NCBI GenBank assembly: GCA_046756925.1 | Contig: JBHHXH010000053.1 | Coordinates: forward strand, 1-21,145 | Source of the DNA: JAJDBU01 sp046756925 | GTDB lineage: Bacteria; Nitrospirota; Nitrospiria; SBBL01; JAADHI01 | Direction: 5' to 3' | Length of the DNA: 21,145 nt | Shown: piece after piece, positions 1-7,799 of the stretch | How the letters are laid out: each line of letters begins with the position of its first letter | How positions within the stretch are numbered: position 1 is the stretch's first letter | Position numbers and translations under genes: made by a program | The notes under the pieces: model-generated | Seen by the model: the letters and a program-made list of their open reading frames with translations, nothing else | Told to the model about the DNA's origin: nothing | Database searches by the model: none

Positions 1-169
1 ATGCGAATTACTTTTAAAATCAAAAAGTTAGATGTTTTTCAGCAAGGCCTATTTAAGACCTGACACTCCTCGCATCCAGATCCATCGTTCATCGGGTCAT
101 TCTCTGATCCATTCTATTCGACACCTCGTATCGGTCTTTTTACGACACAATGAAAACATATCTTGGACC

Positions 170-198
170 TTGACAAGATGGGCCGATTCCCATAAAAT
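170..198 (+). promoter_or_regulatory. sigma-70 promoter for tadA
   Basis: The -35 element TTGACA (170-175) is a perfect match and is followed after exactly 17 bases by TAAAAT (193-198), five of six matches to the -10 consensus. Transcription would start near 205, giving a leader of about 24 bases before the tadA start codon. Nothing else recognisable was seen in bases 1-169. Confidence 0.75.
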
Positions 199-228
199 CC
201 GCCGCACGGCAAAACACATGAATAGCGG

Positions 229-690
229 ATGGTTCTAAAAGAATCTGACGAACGATTGATGCAACAGGCGCTGGCAGAGGCCAAGGTGGCGCTTGGAGTC
301 GGTGAAGTGCCTGTTGGGGCCCTCCTGGTTGTTGATAATACGACGTTTTCATCTTACAATCTAAAAACGCTTCAAAATGATCCAACGGCGCATGCCGAAA
401 TGCAGGTCCTCCGCAAGGGGGCATACAGCTTAGGCCGATGGCGTTTGGGAGGCACGCTTTATTCGACCCTTGAACCCTGTATGATGTGTGCCGGCGCTCT
501 CGTCCAAGCCCGGGTCGATCGATTGGTTTATGGCGCAGCCGATCCCAGGGGCGGAGGCTGTGGCTCAATCTTTGATATCGTTCGGGAGCCGCGATTAAAT
601 CATTGTATTGAAGTGAAGGGCGGTGTATTGGCTGAGGAATCTTCCCGATTGTTGGAATTTTTTTTTAAGGGTCTACGCGCTGAAAAGTGA
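229..690 (+). CDS. tadA: tRNA adenosine(34) deaminase TadA
   Basis: This is a cytoplasmic zinc deaminase of 153 residues, the usual size for TadA, which converts the wobble adenosine of tRNA-Arg(ACG) to inosine. The HAE motif at 55-57 supplies the zinc ligand His55 and the catalytic Glu57, and PCMMC at 83-87 supplies Cys84 and Cys87. The N-terminal GEVPVGA stretch (25-31) and DPTAHAE context are typical of TadA rather than of cytidine or guanine deaminases. The ATG is the only in-frame choice because a TAG lies two codons upstream; it has no good Shine-Dalgarno sequence, but it sits about 24 bases after the inferred transcript start. The residues between the N-terminal block and HAE (TTFSSYNL) differ from the usual RAHN-type substrate loop, though Asn44 is kept. 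The tadA, SRP RNA, dnaX, ybaB, recR order is a classic bacterial neighbourhood and supports the call. Confidence 0.93.
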   Translation: MVLKESDERLMQQALAEAKVALGVGEVPVGALLVVDNTTFSSYNLKTLQNDPTAHAEMQVLRKGAYSLGRWRLGGTLYSTLEPCMMCAGALVQARVDRLVYGAADPRGGGCGSIFDIVREPRLNHCIEVKGGVLAEESSRLLEFFFKGLRAEK

Positions 691-751
691 GGAAACCGCC
701 GAGGGGGTTTTCGGATCATTTAAGACGATGGCACGGGAATCGCGAAGCGAT

Positions 752-840
752 GGAGAGATGGCCGAGTCCGGTTGAAGGCGTCTGACTCGAAATCAGATGT
801 GGGGGCAACTCCACCGGGGGTTCGAATCCCTCTCTCTCCG
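752..840 (+). tRNA. tRNA-Ser (anticodon CGA)
   Basis: The acceptor stem GGAGAGA (752-758) pairs with TCTCTCC (833-839), followed by discriminator G. The anticodon stem TCTGA/TCAGA encloses the loop CTCGAAA, giving anticodon CGA (reads UCG). A long variable arm typical of serine tRNAs precedes the T arm GGGGG-TTCGAAT-CCCTC (816-832). CCA is not encoded. Confidence 0.95.
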
Positions 841-993
841 CCGTCATTAGGAAAGAGCCGTCATCGTGCCTAAAGTGTCCGTATCTCTTGGAAGACGTCG
901 CCGGGCGAGAGGCGCGGCCCCACCCATCGCCAATGGGACTTAGGAGAGAGCGGCTCAGCAAGACATGAGGGCCCGACCTCCACGCTGTAATCA

Positions 994-1086
994 GGAGAGG
1001 TGTCCGAGCGGTTGAAGGAGCACGACTGGAAATCGTGTAGGCGGTCACAAGCTGTCTCGGGGGTTCAAATCCCCCCCTCTCCGCCA
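994..1086 (+). tRNA. tRNA-Ser (anticodon GGA)
   Basis: The acceptor GGAGAGG (994-1000) pairs with CCTCTCC (1076-1082), with discriminator G at 1083 and an encoded CCA at 1084-1086. The anticodon stem CACGA/TCGTG holds the loop CTGGAAA, so the anticodon is GGA (reads UCC and UCU). The variable arm is long, as in class II serine tRNAs. It lies 153 bases downstream of the tRNA-Ser(CGA); the spacer between them holds nothing recognisable. Confidence 0.95.
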
Positions 1087-1176
1087 TGGATTCCCATCAT
1101 GACTTAAACCGCGGGAGGCAGCACGCCCGGTCACGGACCGTACTGAACACGAACCGTATTGAAAGTATTTATGATT

Positions 1177-1311
1177 AAGGTGTTGTTTGTGGAGAGGCCG
1201 GGTCCTGTGCAACAGGATCTTACGAACCCCGTCAGGTCCGGGAGGAAGCAGCGGTAAGTAAGCGCTCCTGTGTGCCGCAGGCAAGCCTGGTCTCTCCACA
1301 AACAACACCTT
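1177..1311 (+). ncRNA. ffs: bacterial small signal recognition particle RNA (4.5S type)
   Basis: The apical Ffh-binding loop is unmistakable: GTCAGGTCCGGGAGGAAGCA followed by GCGGTAAG at about 1231-1258. The 20-base arms at 1177-1196 and 1292-1311 are perfectly complementary and close the molecule into one long hairpin of about 135 nt. A possible weak promoter (CTGAAC 1143-1148, 17 bases, TATTTA 1166-1171) would start transcription at the 5' arm. The long terminal helix followed by a T-rich stretch (about 1316-1321) could also help termination. Location between tadA and dnaX is the common one. Confidence 0.96.
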
Positions 1312-1377
1312 GTAGATTTTTAGATACGAATCTTCCATATTTATATAAACGGGAAGCCGGCTAAAGGGATCGGCCCG

Positions 1378-3054
1378 ATGGACTTCCAAGGATCGGCAAG
1401 AAAATGGCGGCCCCAGACCTTTCAAGAGGTGATTGGCCAGCAGCATGTGACGCGTTCTATCGCCAACGCGCTCCGTCTGGATAAAATTGCGCAAGCCTAC
1501 CTCTTCTCGGGAATTCGGGGGATCGGAAAAACCTCTCTCGCGAGAATACTGGCAAAAGGCATCAATTGCCGTCAACGGGATGCGGAGATTCCTTGCAACC
1601 GCTGCGGACAATGCCTGGAAATTACCGAAGGCCGCTCGGTCGATGTGATCGAGATCGACGGCGCTTCGAATACCGGGGTGGATGATGTTCGTGAACTGAG
1701 GGAAAAAGTCAAATATCTTCCCTTGGGAGGTCGGTATAAGATCTATATTATCGACGAAGTCCACATGCTTTCAAATGCGGCATTCAACGCGCTGCTTAAA
1801 ACCCTTGAAGAACCCCCTCCACACCTCATCTTTATATTGGCCACCACCGAAGCGCATAAGATTCCGGAAACCGTGCTTTCCCGTTGCCAGCATTTTAGGT
1901 TTCGCCGGATCACCCATTCTGAAATATTATCTCAGTTGCAGCGTATTGCCGAAACGCGGGAGGTGCGATTTTCCGAAAAGGGTCTGCGTTTTGTCGCAAG
2001 CATTTCCGAAGGAAGCATGCGGGACGCCCTGAGCATCCTGGATCAGGCCATCTCGTTTGGAGGAAATGCCGTATCCGATGAAGACCTCTTCAATCTCCTC
2101 GGTCGAATGGACGCATCCGTATGCCATGCGCTTGCCGATGCGATCCACCGAAAAGACCCGGAGGCGGTACTACGGCTGTCAAAAGAAATCGCCGACCGGG
2201 GATACAGTCTTCGTCAATTTCTCGCCGATTGGTTGGAACACCTGCGTCATCTGATCGTGTCTCAAAATGTGACCCAGATGGAAGAATGGATGGATCTGCC
2301 GAAAGAACGGATTGAAAACATCCGGTCTCAAGCTGCTCAGTTTCCACCGGAGGGATTACAACGTCTCTTTTCACTTTTTATCCGGCTTCAAAAAGAAATA
2401 CGCAACACGCCCCAGCCTTTTCTACTGTTTGAAGTCAGCCTCATGAAAGCGATTGCGATCTTCGATCTACAACCGATTGAATCGGTTCTAGAAAGACTGG
2501 AAAAACTAACGGCGGGAGAGACGACCATCGACACCGTAGAACGGCATCCCAAGAAAAACAAAGCCGAAGCGTCCGACCGCGCAGAACCCCGGATATCGAA
2601 ACCGACCAAACCGACCACACCGGACACACGTAAAGAAACCCCTGCGCTTTCCCAGGAAAGTTGGTCTAAACTCTTAAAATCGATCAAGGTCAAGCGTCCC
2701 AATATCGCCTCCTACCTCGAGCAGGCGACACTTACAAAATTCACAGACCACGAGATTCAATTGCGCTATTCCGAAAGCAATGCTTTTTTAATGTCGATGA
2801 TAAAAAAGGAAGACCACCTTCGATGGCTGGATCCATTTATTAAGAATCAGCTGCAAAAGGAGATCAAGTTGACATTTATCGAAGATACCGGCCCCGAAAA
2901 ATCGTCTTTAAAACCGCCGGAAGCGCTATCCATAACACCCCCCAAGACGGAAGATCCTTCTCAGATAGACCATCCCCTCATTCAAGAAGCGCTCAAAGTC
3001 ATGGGGGGAAGCATTATCGAGACCAAACGGATATCCAACGACCATCCCATATAA
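1378..3054 (+). CDS. dnaX: DNA polymerase III subunit gamma/tau
   Basis: DnaX is the ATPase core of the clamp loader that places the beta sliding clamp at primed sites. The 558-residue protein begins with the ARKWRPQTF-EVIGQ signature. Walker A is GIRGIGKTS (45-53), four zinc-finger cysteines are C64, C73, C76 and C79, Walker B is IYIIDE (122-127), and the AAA+ SRC arginine-finger motif is at 168-170. A lysine/proline/threonine-rich linker around 380-425 separates the clamp-loader part from the tau-specific C-terminus. The ATG has only a weak purine-rich stretch upstream (AAAGGGA). A heptamer A-AAA-AAG at 2802-2808 lies in the phase used for -1 frameshifting in E. coli dnaX. ybaB follows after 13 bases, so dnaX, ybaB and recR are probably co-transcribed. 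Confidence 0.96.
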   Translation: MDFQGSARKWRPQTFQEVIGQQHVTRSIANALRLDKIAQAYLFSGIRGIGKTSLARILAKGINCRQRDAEIPCNRCGQCLEITEGRSVDVIEIDGASNTGVDDVRELREKVKYLPLGGRYKIYIIDEVHMLSNAAFNALLKTLEEPPPHLIFILATTEAHKIPETVLSRCQHFRFRRITHSEILSQLQRIAETREVRFSEKGLRFVASISEGSMRDALSILDQAISFGGNAVSDEDLFNLLGRMDASVCHALADAIHRKDPEAVLRLSKEIADRGYSLRQFLADWLEHLRHLIVSQNVTQMEEWMDLPKERIENIRSQAAQFPPEGLQRLFSLFIRLQKEIRNTPQPFLLFEVSLMKAIAIFDLQPIESVLERLEKLTAGETTIDTVERHPKKNKAEASDRAEPRISKPTKPTTPDTRKETPALSQESWSKLLKSIKVKRPNIASYLEQATLTKFTDHEIQLRYSESNAFLMSMIKKEDHLRWLDPFIKNQLQKEIKLTFIEDTGPEKSSLKPPEALSITPPKTEDPSQIDHPLIQEALKVMGGSIIETKRISNDHPI

Positions 3055-3067
3055 GTGAGGAACGACA

Positions 3068-3388
3068 ATGTCCGGAAAGAAGATGTTAGGTGGATTCATG
3101 AAACAAGCCCAGGCCCTTCAAGAGCGAATGGCAAAACTACAAGAGGAAGCGGCGCAAAAAATCATCGACGCATCGGCCGGTGGCGGGATGGTGACGGTTC
3201 AGGTCAACGGCAGGCAACAAGTCCTCTCCATAAAGATCGATCCGGAGGTCGTTGGAACAGAAGATATTGAAATGCTTCAAGATTTAATCTTGGCGGCGGT
3301 CAATGACGGCTTACGAAAAAGCCAGGAATTGATGGCGGAAGAAATGAAGGGAATGACCGGTGGATTGAACATCCCCGGCCTTTTTTAA
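3068..3388 (+). CDS. ybaB: YbaB/EbfC family nucleoid-associated protein
   Basis: The 106-residue protein has the family's standard size and layout: a charged N-terminal helix (KQAQALQERMAKLQEE), a central beta section (GGGMVTVQVNGRQQVLSIKIDPEV, read across residues 38-61), and a C-terminal helix ending in a Gly/Met-rich tail with PGLF. Family members are dimeric DNA-binding proteins that coat the nucleoid; their exact role with recR and dnaX is unsettled. A GAGG ribosome-binding site precedes the ATG. It lies between dnaX and recR, only two bases ahead of the recR start, which is the conserved arrangement in many phyla. Confidence 0.94.
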   Translation: MSGKKMLGGFMKQAQALQERMAKLQEEAAQKIIDASAGGGMVTVQVNGRQQVLSIKIDPEVVGTEDIEMLQDLILAAVNDGLRKSQELMAEEMKGMTGGLNIPGLF

Positions 3389-3390
3389 CC

Positions 3391-3993
3391 ATGGAGAAAA
3401 AAGGTGTTTTTTCGCATCTCATCGCACAATTATCCGCTCTTCCCGGAATTGGAAGCAAATCGGCCCAAAGACTGGCCTTCTTCATCTTGAAAATGCCCAC
3501 TGATGCAGCCAAGGAAATCGGACAAGCCATCATCGACGTGAAGGAGAAACTATCCTTTTGCCGTACTTGCAACAACGTAACCGAATCGGAAATCTGCAAC
3601 ATTTGCGCAAACCCCAACCGTCTCACCCAAAAAGTACTCGTGGTTGAAGAACCCAGCACGCTTCACGCCATCGAAAGAACGGGAGAGTATAAGGGACTCT
3701 ACCATGTGCTGCTCGGTGCCCTTGCTCCCCTAACCGGGTCAGAATCGATGGCGAACACCGTCCGCAATTTGATGGACCGGCTAAAAAAAGGGGGGATCGA
3801 CGAGGTCATTATCGCAACCAACCCCACCATCGAAGGGGAAGCCGCGGCCCTCTACCTCAACCGGCATATAAAGCCCCTCGGCATCAAGATCACTCGGATT
3901 GCCTGTGGTATTCCCGTCGGAATCGACCTTGAATACGCCGACGAGGTCACCCTGGTTAAATCCTTGCAGGGACGAAGAGAAATCATATCCTAA
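3391..3993 (+). CDS. recR: recombination mediator RecR
   Basis: RecR acts with RecO (and RecF) to load RecA at single-stranded gaps. The 200-residue length is typical. The N-terminal helix-hairpin-helix reads LPGIGSKSAQRLAF (17-30), the zinc finger uses C57, C60, C69 and C72, and the Toprim domain opens with VLVVEEP (82-88) and continues through ALAPLTG and the ATNPTIEGEAAALYL segment. The C-terminal GIPVGIDLEYAD and GRREI motifs are also present. The gene starts two bases after the ybaB stop, so it is probably translationally coupled. No hairpin terminator is visible after the stop. Confidence 0.97.
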   Translation: MEKKGVFSHLIAQLSALPGIGSKSAQRLAFFILKMPTDAAKEIGQAIIDVKEKLSFCRTCNNVTESEICNICANPNRLTQKVLVVEEPSTLHAIERTGEYKGLYHVLLGALAPLTGSESMANTVRNLMDRLKKGGIDEVIIATNPTIEGEAAALYLNRHIKPLGIKITRIACGIPVGIDLEYADEVTLVKSLQGRREIIS

Positions 3994-4074
3994 TCCATCT
4001 CCCACCGCCATTTTTATGATTGAAATACCTATAAACATTGATGTTTTTCACTACATTGCATCCCAGAAAACCCC

Positions 4075-4103
4075 TTGACTTGGTCCGGATGCTATGTTAT
4101 TTA
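4075..4103 (+). promoter_or_regulatory. sigma-70 promoter for the oxidoreductase operon
   Basis: TTGACT (4075-4080), a 17-base spacer, and TATTTA (4098-4103) lie in the 320-base gap between recR and forD. The expected start near 4110 leaves a leader of about 200 bases. An inverted repeat AAACAT-TG-ATGTTT (4033-4046) lies about 29 bases upstream of the -35 and could be a regulator site. No riboswitch fold was recognised in the leader. Confidence 0.6.
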
Positions 4104-4223
4104 TTTAAGAATGCATATGTTTTTATTAAAGAACGTAAACCGGAAAATAAGACGATTTAGAAATGCCGCCTTCTCAGGTAGCTGTCCTCATTGAATAGAC
4201 ATCGCCCCCCAAAAAACGGCGAG

Positions 4224-4304
4224 ATGATTCAGCCGCTCATTACCGCCGTGACCGGTCAATATACAGTACGTTCATTTTCAAAACAAAACCAACAAGGAGC
4301 TTAA
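4224..4304 (+). other. possible 26-codon leader ORF upstream of forD
   Basis: An ATG at 4224 opens a 26-codon frame that stops with TAA at 4302-4304, nine bases before and in the same frame as forD. The stop lies just past the AAGGAG that would serve forD. Its own ribosome-binding site is weak (GGCGAG directly upstream), and chance cannot be excluded. Confidence 0.2.
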
Positions 4305-4313
4305 GAAGAATTA

Positions 4314-4940
4314 ATGGGAAAGTATCGTGTAATGCAAGGCCCGGAAGCGTTTTTACCTCCCTCCGCGGCATGTGCCGGTGTCGTGCTTCCGGACCCGGGT
4401 CAAGGTCATATCCACGGCGAGATCGTTCCGGAAGAAGCCGCTATGGAAGAAGCTGCCGGAAAGTTCCTTTCGGCCAAGGTGCCGACTATTTTTCCCGGTC
4501 CCTTGGTCCTCTGGAATTGGAACGAAAAAGCGGCAAAGAAGGCAACCGCTATATACGCACTTTATCAAGTCTTAAAATCCCACAACCCCGGGGCCCTTCT
4601 CATACCGATGCCGGACTATCGCCCCAAGTATCCAAAGATTAATCCGGAAATCGAAATCAATCCGAACCATCCGAATTTAACGATCTGGCATAATAAAATA
4701 GATGTGTGTATGTTTGTGGGTGTGCATTGCCACCAGGCAAACCTTTCCCTCAAAATCATTCGCGGCGGAACAAGCTGTTATACAATTGCAATGTGCGCAC
4801 AGGCCGGTCACGAGGATGCCATGCTTTCTTTTCGGGATGCCACGCCTGAAACCACTTATAGACTCATTGATGCCGTCAAACGTTTGAAAGGAGATGCGGG
4901 TTCCGGAAACGGTGCTGGCGCATCATCCTTGTTGTCTTAA
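4314..4940 (+). CDS. forD: 2-oxoacid:ferredoxin oxidoreductase, ForD-type (CdhB/epsilon-like) subunit
   Basis: This 208-residue protein opens the oxidoreductase operon and resembles the fifth (D) subunit of the ForDABGE enzymes of Hydrogenobacter and Nitrospira, whose family is related to the beta/epsilon subunit of CO dehydrogenase/acetyl-CoA synthase. Visible features are a hydrophobic nucleotide-fold-like core (KIDVCMFVGVHCHQANLSL, 128-146), a following RGGTSCYT turn, a cluster of cysteines (C132, C139, C155, C161), and a low-complexity Gly/Ser tail. No catalytic motif is evident, so a structural or electron-transfer role is inferred. The ATG is forced by an upstream in-frame TAA; the best Shine-Dalgarno (AAGGAG, 4294-4299) is 14 bases away, unusually far, although a nearer AAGAAGAA stretch exists. 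The assignment rests on position plus general resemblance. Confidence 0.72.
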   Translation: MGKYRVMQGPEAFLPPSAACAGVVLPDPGQGHIHGEIVPEEAAMEEAAGKFLSAKVPTIFPGPLVLWNWNEKAAKKATAIYALYQVLKSHNPGALLIPMPDYRPKYPKINPEIEINPNHPNLTIWHNKIDVCMFVGVHCHQANLSLKIIRGGTSCYTIAMCAQAGHEDAMLSFRDATPETTYRLIDAVKRLKGDAGSGNGAGASSLLS

Positions 4941-4972
4941 CGTCAACCATTTATATAAAGATAGGGGGAGAT

Positions 4973-6172
4973 ATGGAACCGAAATCTCTGATCGGCACAA
5001 AAAATAAAAAAGGTCAAAAAATCGTCGACCCGGATTATCTCTTTTATGAAGCACCCCGGGAACGATATTTCATGACGGGCAGTGAGGTGGTGCGAGAAGC
5101 AATCCGGCGTGCAAACGTCGATGTGTCTATATCTTATCCGATCACGCCTCAAAGCGAGGCCGCAGCCATGGTCGGAGACCTTTGGGTGGAAGGATATGTG
5201 GGTGAATATTTCCGGGGCGAGAACGAATTCGCCGTGATGTCGGAATGCGCCGGCGCTTCCTTTGGAGGCGCCCGGGTCTTTACGACCACCTCCGGACCGG
5301 GAACGCTTCGCGCCTATGAAAACTTCCCGATGTGGGTCGGCTCACGACTCCCGGTCATGCTAAACATGATGGTCAGAGGGGTGAACTCGCCCTTAAGTAT
5401 TCAACCCGATACCTTGGAAATCGGTCTGATTATCGATACCGGCATGCTCATCTGGCATGCGGAATCGGCGCAGGACTTTTTCGACTATCTCCTCAAAGGG
5501 TTTATCGTCGCCGAAGAACCCGATGTCCATCTGCCGATCGCGATCTGTATCGACGGCTTCTTCGTCAGTCACACAAAGGACGATGTGCTCATTCCATCAT
5601 CGGATCTCGCACTGCCTCCTTACAATCCCTATCGTTCCCCAGTGACCTGCATGGATATGGAAGTCCCTCCGGTACGGTGCATGCGGGATCCCTTTGTCAT
5701 GAAGAGCAATTACATCAGTTACGCGACACAAGCCAGCTGGCAACAAGAAACGCGATCGGCATGTGAGCGATCGAGAAAACACACCATCCGCCTGATTGGG
5801 GGATTGATTGAAGAAGAACGCACGGATGCCGAGATACTCATCGTCTCTTCGGGAACAGCCGTGGCGCAGGGACGTGAAGCGGCCCGGCTTTTGGCGGACG
5901 AGGGCATTCGGGTTGGTATCGTAAAAATCAAGACCGTCCGTCCTTTTCCGACAGAAGAGGTTCGTCAGGCGACCAAAAACGCGCGATTGATCTTTGTCCC
6001 CGAGTTCAACGTCGTGGGCTGGATGGCAAGAGAAATCAAGGCGGCCATCCCCGACAATCATCGCGTCATAGAAGGACCGCATGTCGCCGGGGGCATGACC
6101 ATGCCGCCCGAAGTCATTGTGGAAGAAATCAAAAAGGTGCTAGCGACCAACAAGGAGGCCATCCATGGGTAA
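4973..6172 (+). CDS. forA: 2-oxoacid:ferredoxin oxidoreductase, alpha subunit
   Basis: The 399-residue alpha subunit carries the pyrimidine-binding part of the thiamine diphosphate site and the transketolase-C-like domain. The hallmark YPITPQ motif is at 55-60, preceded by TGSEVVREAI, and followed by ENEFAVMSE and TTSGPG (about 105-110). The C-terminal domain shows SSGTAVAQGREAARLL and KTVRPFP. A strong GGGGGAG ribosome-binding site precedes the ATG. The beta subunit gene overlaps its end by eight bases. The complex would couple oxidative decarboxylation of a 2-oxoacid, or the reverse CO2 fixation, to ferredoxin; whether pyruvate or 2-oxoglutarate is the substrate cannot be told from sequence by eye. 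Confidence 0.88.
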   Translation: MEPKSLIGTKNKKGQKIVDPDYLFYEAPRERYFMTGSEVVREAIRRANVDVSISYPITPQSEAAAMVGDLWVEGYVGEYFRGENEFAVMSECAGASFGGARVFTTTSGPGTLRAYENFPMWVGSRLPVMLNMMVRGVNSPLSIQPDTLEIGLIIDTGMLIWHAESAQDFFDYLLKGFIVAEEPDVHLPIAICIDGFFVSHTKDDVLIPSSDLALPPYNPYRSPVTCMDMEVPPVRCMRDPFVMKSNYISYATQASWQQETRSACERSRKHTIRLIGGLIEEERTDAEILIVSSGTAVAQGREAARLLADEGIRVGIVKIKTVRPFPTEEVRQATKNARLIFVPEFNVVGWMAREIKAAIPDNHRVIEGPHVAGGMTMPPEVIVEEIKKVLATNKEAIHG

Positions 6173-7052
6173 GGAAAAAATCAAGATCAATCGCGAATTC
6201 TACGACATTATGCCCAAAGAATATCAGGAGCTGGTAGAGCACGCCACCTATGGAAAAGAGGGCAGGGGCTGGAAAGACGTTGGGGAATCGAAAGAGATGA
6301 TCGAAGAGCATTCCCTGTGCGCTGGATGCCCGGAGTCGATCGCCTTTCGATATGTGCTGGCCTGTCTCCCGAATCCTGAGGATACCGTCATGGTCGGCTC
6401 CACCGGTTGCACCAGCCTCGTCTTTCCCCATGTCGCGGTCCACAACATCCACTCCCTCTTCGGCAATCAAAATGCCGTCGCCTCCGGATTGAAACGTGCC
6501 TTGTCTTACCGATTCCCCGACAAGGTCAAAGATGTGGTCGTGCTCGCCGGAGACGGGGCCACGGTCGACATCGGCTTGGACATGACCCTACAATCCTGGT
6601 TTCGCCAGGAAAAGATCGCAACCATTTGTTTCGATAATGAGCTTTACGCCAATACCGGAGGTCAATCGAGCGGCTTGATGCAAAAAGGCTTCGTCGCAAA
6701 AATGGCCCCGGCGGGGAAAAAATTCGACAAGGTCGATCTTCCGGAAATCGCACGACAGTCCGGTTGCCATTATGTTGCAATGCTGACCGTGAGCAAGCCG
6801 AACCGGGTTGAAAAAGCCATTCGAAATGCGGTCTTAATTGCCAGAGAGATCGGCCCAACCTATGTACAACTCTACACACCCTGTATCCTCGAAATCGGAA
6901 AACAAATGATGGAAGGGCTCCAGGAAATGAGGGATTCAGAAGGGCCCGGCAAACGTTTTGAACACAAAGAATATATTTCGGATGAAGCAAAAGCCTATTT
7001 AGACACAATTACCCCGAAAAAGAAAAGGAGAAGGGTGACGGCACAAGCTTAA
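6165..7052 (+). CDS. forB: 2-oxoacid:ferredoxin oxidoreductase, beta subunit (TPP and 4Fe-4S)
   Basis: The 295-residue beta subunit holds the diphosphate side of thiamine diphosphate. The Mg/TPP motif starts GDGATVD at 129-135 and runs to Asn158 in FDNELYANTGGQ. Four cysteines placed as in known beta subunits can bind a 4Fe-4S cluster: C52 and C55 in CAGCPES, C82 in STGC, and C240 in YTPC. The start overlaps the last codons of forA, implying coupled translation. A basic C-terminal tail (KKKRRR) follows the last domain. All catalytic motifs appear intact. Confidence 0.9.
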   Translation: MGKEKIKINREFYDIMPKEYQELVEHATYGKEGRGWKDVGESKEMIEEHSLCAGCPESIAFRYVLACLPNPEDTVMVGSTGCTSLVFPHVAVHNIHSLFGNQNAVASGLKRALSYRFPDKVKDVVVLAGDGATVDIGLDMTLQSWFRQEKIATICFDNELYANTGGQSSGLMQKGFVAKMAPAGKKFDKVDLPEIARQSGCHYVAMLTVSKPNRVEKAIRNAVLIAREIGPTYVQLYTPCILEIGKQMMEGLQEMRDSEGPGKRFEHKEYISDEAKAYLDTITPKKKRRRVTAQA

Positions 7053-7095
7053 CGATTAAGGTATACGAAACCATTTTTGCTGAAGGAGTCGGGTT

Positions 7096-7782
7096 ATGAG
7101 AAAACGGATTAATATACGGATGTCCGGGCTTGGTGGCCAAGGGGTGGTCACATCCGCACATGTCTTGGCGACAGCCGCTTCCAAAGATGGGAAAAACGCC
7201 ATTTCAAATCCTTTCTTTGGTGCGGAAAAAAGGATGGCGCCGGCAGAAAGTTATGTTCGTATCGCCGATGAACGGATCTACGATCGGGGTGAATTGGTTT
7301 ATCCGGATGTCATCATGATCTTTCATCCCCAAGTCATCACCTTAGGTAAGTGTTATACCATGCCCTTCTATTCAGGCATCAAACACGGAGGAATCTTGAT
7401 TATCAATACGGACAATCCCATCCCCCTATCGGACGACGATTATCGCTTTTTTGAAGAGCACAATATCCCGATTTTTAATGTGCCGGCCACCACGATCGCC
7501 GTCGAGATCGCGGGGACGGAACTGGCGACCAATATGGGGATGCTGGGGGCCTTGATGGGTGCAACCAAATTGGTTTCGATGGAATCGATGGAAGCGGCGA
7601 TACAAGACCGTTTTGGGAAGAAATACGTGGCCTCCGGTGGAACGGCCACCCTCGACGAAGCGATCAAAAAGAAGTTTGCCAAGAAAGAACAGCTGCTAAA
7701 GAAAAACATGGAAACCATCCGGCAGGTCTATGATATCGGTTCGGCTTGGATAAAGGAAATAAAGTCACCCGTACTGGTTTAA
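7096..7782 (+). CDS. forG: 2-oxoacid:ferredoxin oxidoreductase, gamma subunit
   Basis: The 228-residue gamma subunit starts with the family signature SGLGGQGVV (10-18) and retains the acceptor-oxidoreductase core, including the NPFFGAEKRMAPAESYVRI stretch and the NMGMLGALMGATKLV helix. A GGAG ribosome-binding site lies just upstream of the ATG, 43 bases after forB. The lysine-rich C-terminal helix (about 190-205) is probably solvent exposed. In related enzymes this subunit supports assembly and electron exit; the separate alpha, beta and gamma genes show the unfused architecture, in contrast with single-chain pyruvate:ferredoxin oxidoreductases. Confidence 0.88.
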   Translation: MRKRINIRMSGLGGQGVVTSAHVLATAASKDGKNAISNPFFGAEKRMAPAESYVRIADERIYDRGELVYPDVIMIFHPQVITLGKCYTMPFYSGIKHGGILIINTDNPIPLSDDDYRFFEEHNIPIFNVPATTIAVEIAGTELATNMGMLGALMGATKLVSMESMEAAIQDRFGKKYVASGGTATLDEAIKKKFAKKEQLLKKNMETIRQVYDIGSAWIKEIKSPVLV

Positions 7783-7799
7783 AGAAGGAGATAAACTGA

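Noticed and set aside
32..238. 68-codon frame at the window start
   Set aside because: It runs through the tadA promoter into the tadA start, has no ribosome-binding site and an arginine/serine/histidine-rich composition unlike a real protein.
716..1087. Minus-strand frame with the AERGGFEPPR-type sequence
   Set aside because: This is the well-known spurious translation of the reverse strand of serine tRNA genes; both tRNAs lie inside it.
1045..1764. 239-codon minus-strand frame
   Set aside because: It crosses tRNA-Ser(GGA), the SRP RNA and the start of dnaX, all strongly supported on the other strand.
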